Source: an uncultured Roseicyclus sp.
GTDB lineage: Bacteria; Pseudomonadota; Alphaproteobacteria; Rhodobacterales; Rhodobacteraceae
Direction of reading: 5' to 3'
Length of the DNA: 64,000 bases
Assembly (NCBI GenBank): GCA_947500415.1
Contig: CANMRT010000002.1
Location: 806,001-870,000 of the forward strand
Notes under the pieces: generated by a model
The model's database searches: none
What the model saw: only the letters and a program-made list of their open reading frames with translations
What the model was told of the DNA's origin: nothing
Shown here: piece by piece, positions 62,819 through 64,000 of the stretch
Numbering within the stretch: position 1 is the stretch's first letter
How the letters are laid out: the number at the start of each line of letters is the position of its first letter
Position numbers and translations under genes: made by a program

Positions 62819-63303
62819 CAGAGCTTGCCGAACTGGCCGCCCTTGAAGCGCCAGCGGACGAAAATCGCCTGCAAGGGGCCGAGAAGGGCAAAGAACGATG
62901 GGATGAAGACACATGTGAAATGCAACAACGCGAGACCGATCGCTGCCGAACTAGAGAAATCAACCAGAGGCGCTGGTTGGCCTTCGACGGAAACCGGCAG
63001 CCAAGGGATCAGACCCGCGCGCGCCAGCGCGAAGACCACGGCGAATTCCACCCAGGAAAAGAAGAACTGATAGGCAAAGGGCCAATCGCGGTCCCACCGC
63101 GTTGTCTGGATGAAAATGTAGATCGGGTCGAGCAGCAGACCCAATCCCGTGATCGTCACCAGAAACAGCAGGAACGGCATCGCGATGTCGTAGTCCCACT
63201 TCCATCCCGCAAGGATGAAGACATAGGCCAAAGTGATCGGTATGCCTATGAAGAGAAACAGGAAAAGGCGGGTTTGCAGCCGTCCGGCGAGGGTGGGGAT
63301 CAT
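62818..63303 (-). CDS. Four-helix integral membrane protein, unknown
   Basis: 161 residues with four hydrophobic segments (about 12-32, 40-60, 76-98 and 115-140). The loop FIQTTRWDRDWPFAYQFFFSW, in two halves, and the C-terminal RWRFKGGQFGKL are the main features. No family recognised. It is coupled to the TSUP permease gene and lies 13 bases after the oxidoreductase gene, so it probably works with them on one substrate or redox step. Confidence 0.6.
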   Translation of the reverse strand: MIPTLAGRLQTRLFLFLFIGIPITLAYVFILAGWKWDYDIAMPFLLFLVTITGLGLLLDPIYIFIQTTRWDRDWPFAYQFFFSWVEFAVVFALARAGLIPWLPVSVEGQPAPLVDFSSSAAIGLALLHFTCVFIPSFFALLGPLQAIFVRWRFKGGQFGKL

Positions 63304-63316
63304 GGTCTTTCTCCTC

Positions 63317-64000
63317 TCACGGCCGTGCGCCGACCATCCACTTGGTCCAGCCCCCGAAGGACCGGAACGGCCCCAGGTTGCGCACCTTGTGAATGCGTTC
63401 CGTTACAAGATGATCGACGGAGCGCAGGGCCGAATATTGCAGGCCCAGAAAGCTGTCGACGGCCAGATAGGGCCCGCCGGTTGTGATCGTGCCCGCAGCA
63501 TAAACCCGGCCCGCGTTGTTGCGCAGCCCCTCGATCTCGAAATCATTGGTGCAGCGCAGGCCTGTGGCCCCGCCTTGGCTCGGCTTGCCGTCCTTCAAGC
63601 GATAGGCGTGGTTGCGCGGCAAGTGATAGGTATCGAGCATATCGGCCAGGAAGGGCGAACGTCGGATATCTGCAATAAGCCCCGTACAATCAATCAGATA
63701 GTCGGCGTTGAGTGTTTCGATATTGCCCTCGACCGTATCAATCGACACTTGCACGCCGTCCGGTTGCTCTGGCCCGGGTGAGGGCAGCGGCTGAAGCTCC
63801 GAGATGTTGCCATAGACGGGCCTGTACCACCCCTCCTCCGCGCCGCGCTCAGCAATAGCGATCCAGTCTGAGCGTTCGGCGGTCGTTGTCCCGCCCAGCT
63901 GACCCAGCATGATGCCGCGATCCTCGTCACTGGCGCGTTCATATTCCACCCGAAGATCGCCACCCCAGCAGGATTTCGGCCAATTAAACGGTTGAATTTC
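63317..64000 (-). CDS. FAD-dependent oxidoreductase, C-terminal part (5' end outside window)
   Basis: 227 codons are visible and the frame is open to base 64000. Segments ADYLIDCTGLIADIRRSPFL (second nucleotide-binding or substrate strand) and GRVYAAGTITTGGPYLAVDSF with the following FLGLQYSALRSVDHL match the FAD-binding C-terminal part of flavoprotein monooxygenase/reductase-type enzymes. The N-terminal Rossmann GxGxxG should be in the neighbouring sequence. It is upstream of the membrane protein and permease genes on the same strand. Confidence 0.72.
   Translation of the reverse strand, partial: EIQPFNWPKSCWGGDLRVEYERASDEDRGIMLGQLGGTTTAERSDWIAIAERGAEEGWYRPVYGNISELQPLPSPGPEQPDGVQVSIDTVEGNIETLNADYLIDCTGLIADIRRSPFLADMLDTYHLPRNHAYRLKDGKPSQGGATGLRCTNDFEIEGLRNNAGRVYAAGTITTGGPYLAVDSFLGLQYSALRSVDHLVTERIHKVRNLGPFRSFGGWTKWMVGARP

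Overview
The window comes from a GC-rich alphaproteobacterium, almost certainly a marine Rhodobacteraceae (Roseobacter group). The evidence is an Irr-type Fur regulator divergent from fabA, a Rhodobacterales-style fabD-fabG-acpP-fabF-mltG cluster, gene-transfer-agent (GTA) genes, Hint-domain and DUF2793 proteins, an L9 with an acidic tail, and pcaD/pcaB. No rRNA, tRNA, IS element, integrase or CRISPR array was seen. The first and last genes run off the window ends.

Layout. 1-5.2 kb: small housekeeping proteins (zinc finger, HIT) and a surface-glycan trio (GT14-like glycosyltransferase, sulfotransferase, GH18). 5.4-11.3 kb: an envelope and cyclic-nucleotide module (TPR/beta-barrel, FecR protein, CHASE2 cyclase, two membrane cNMP-binding proteins). 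11.3-16.1 kb: PfkB kinase, endonuclease III, Hint protein, Ada-like methyltransferase, OmpA lipoprotein. 16.2-25.4 kb: catabolism (FadR-type regulator with a nested operator, enolase-superfamily enzyme, Zn-alcohol dehydrogenase, pcaD-pcaB, MFS pump, dehydratase-hydrolase-dehalogenase operon). 25.5-32.5 kb: fabA...fabB-fabI interrupted by an aldo/keto reductase and an M50-like protein, then irr and typA. 32.6-35.6 kb: a secreted gluzincin-like protein and cysE. 35.7-39.2 kb: a collapsed GTA cluster. 39.6-44.4 kb: fatty-acid synthesis. 45.7-47.0 kb: rpsF-rpsR-rplI. 44.5-61.9 kb also holds a family of proteins sharing one cysteine-containing extracytoplasmic domain.

Two observations stand out. 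First, a domain of about 130 residues (start CPxx, middle cysteine, CDxxLLVND, W[YH]F[DN]DD, G[RV]xDIWVGT, last cysteine followed by a beta strand) occurs in a Flp-pilin-like protein, a single-domain secreted protein, a triple-domain secreted protein and the periplasmic end of a transmembrane Ser/Thr kinase. A degenerate form ends a second kinase. The kinases flank a Cys-X5-Arg phosphatase gene, so this looks like a kinase-phosphatase signalling system whose sensor domain is also secreted in soluble form. Second, the GTA cluster has been reduced to g1, an in-frame fusion of the terminase ATPase N-terminus to the C-terminal part of the g15 host-specificity protein, and a DUF2793 gene. This would abolish particle production but leaves a continuous 831-codon frame.

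All functional calls are from reading the sequence; no database search was run.
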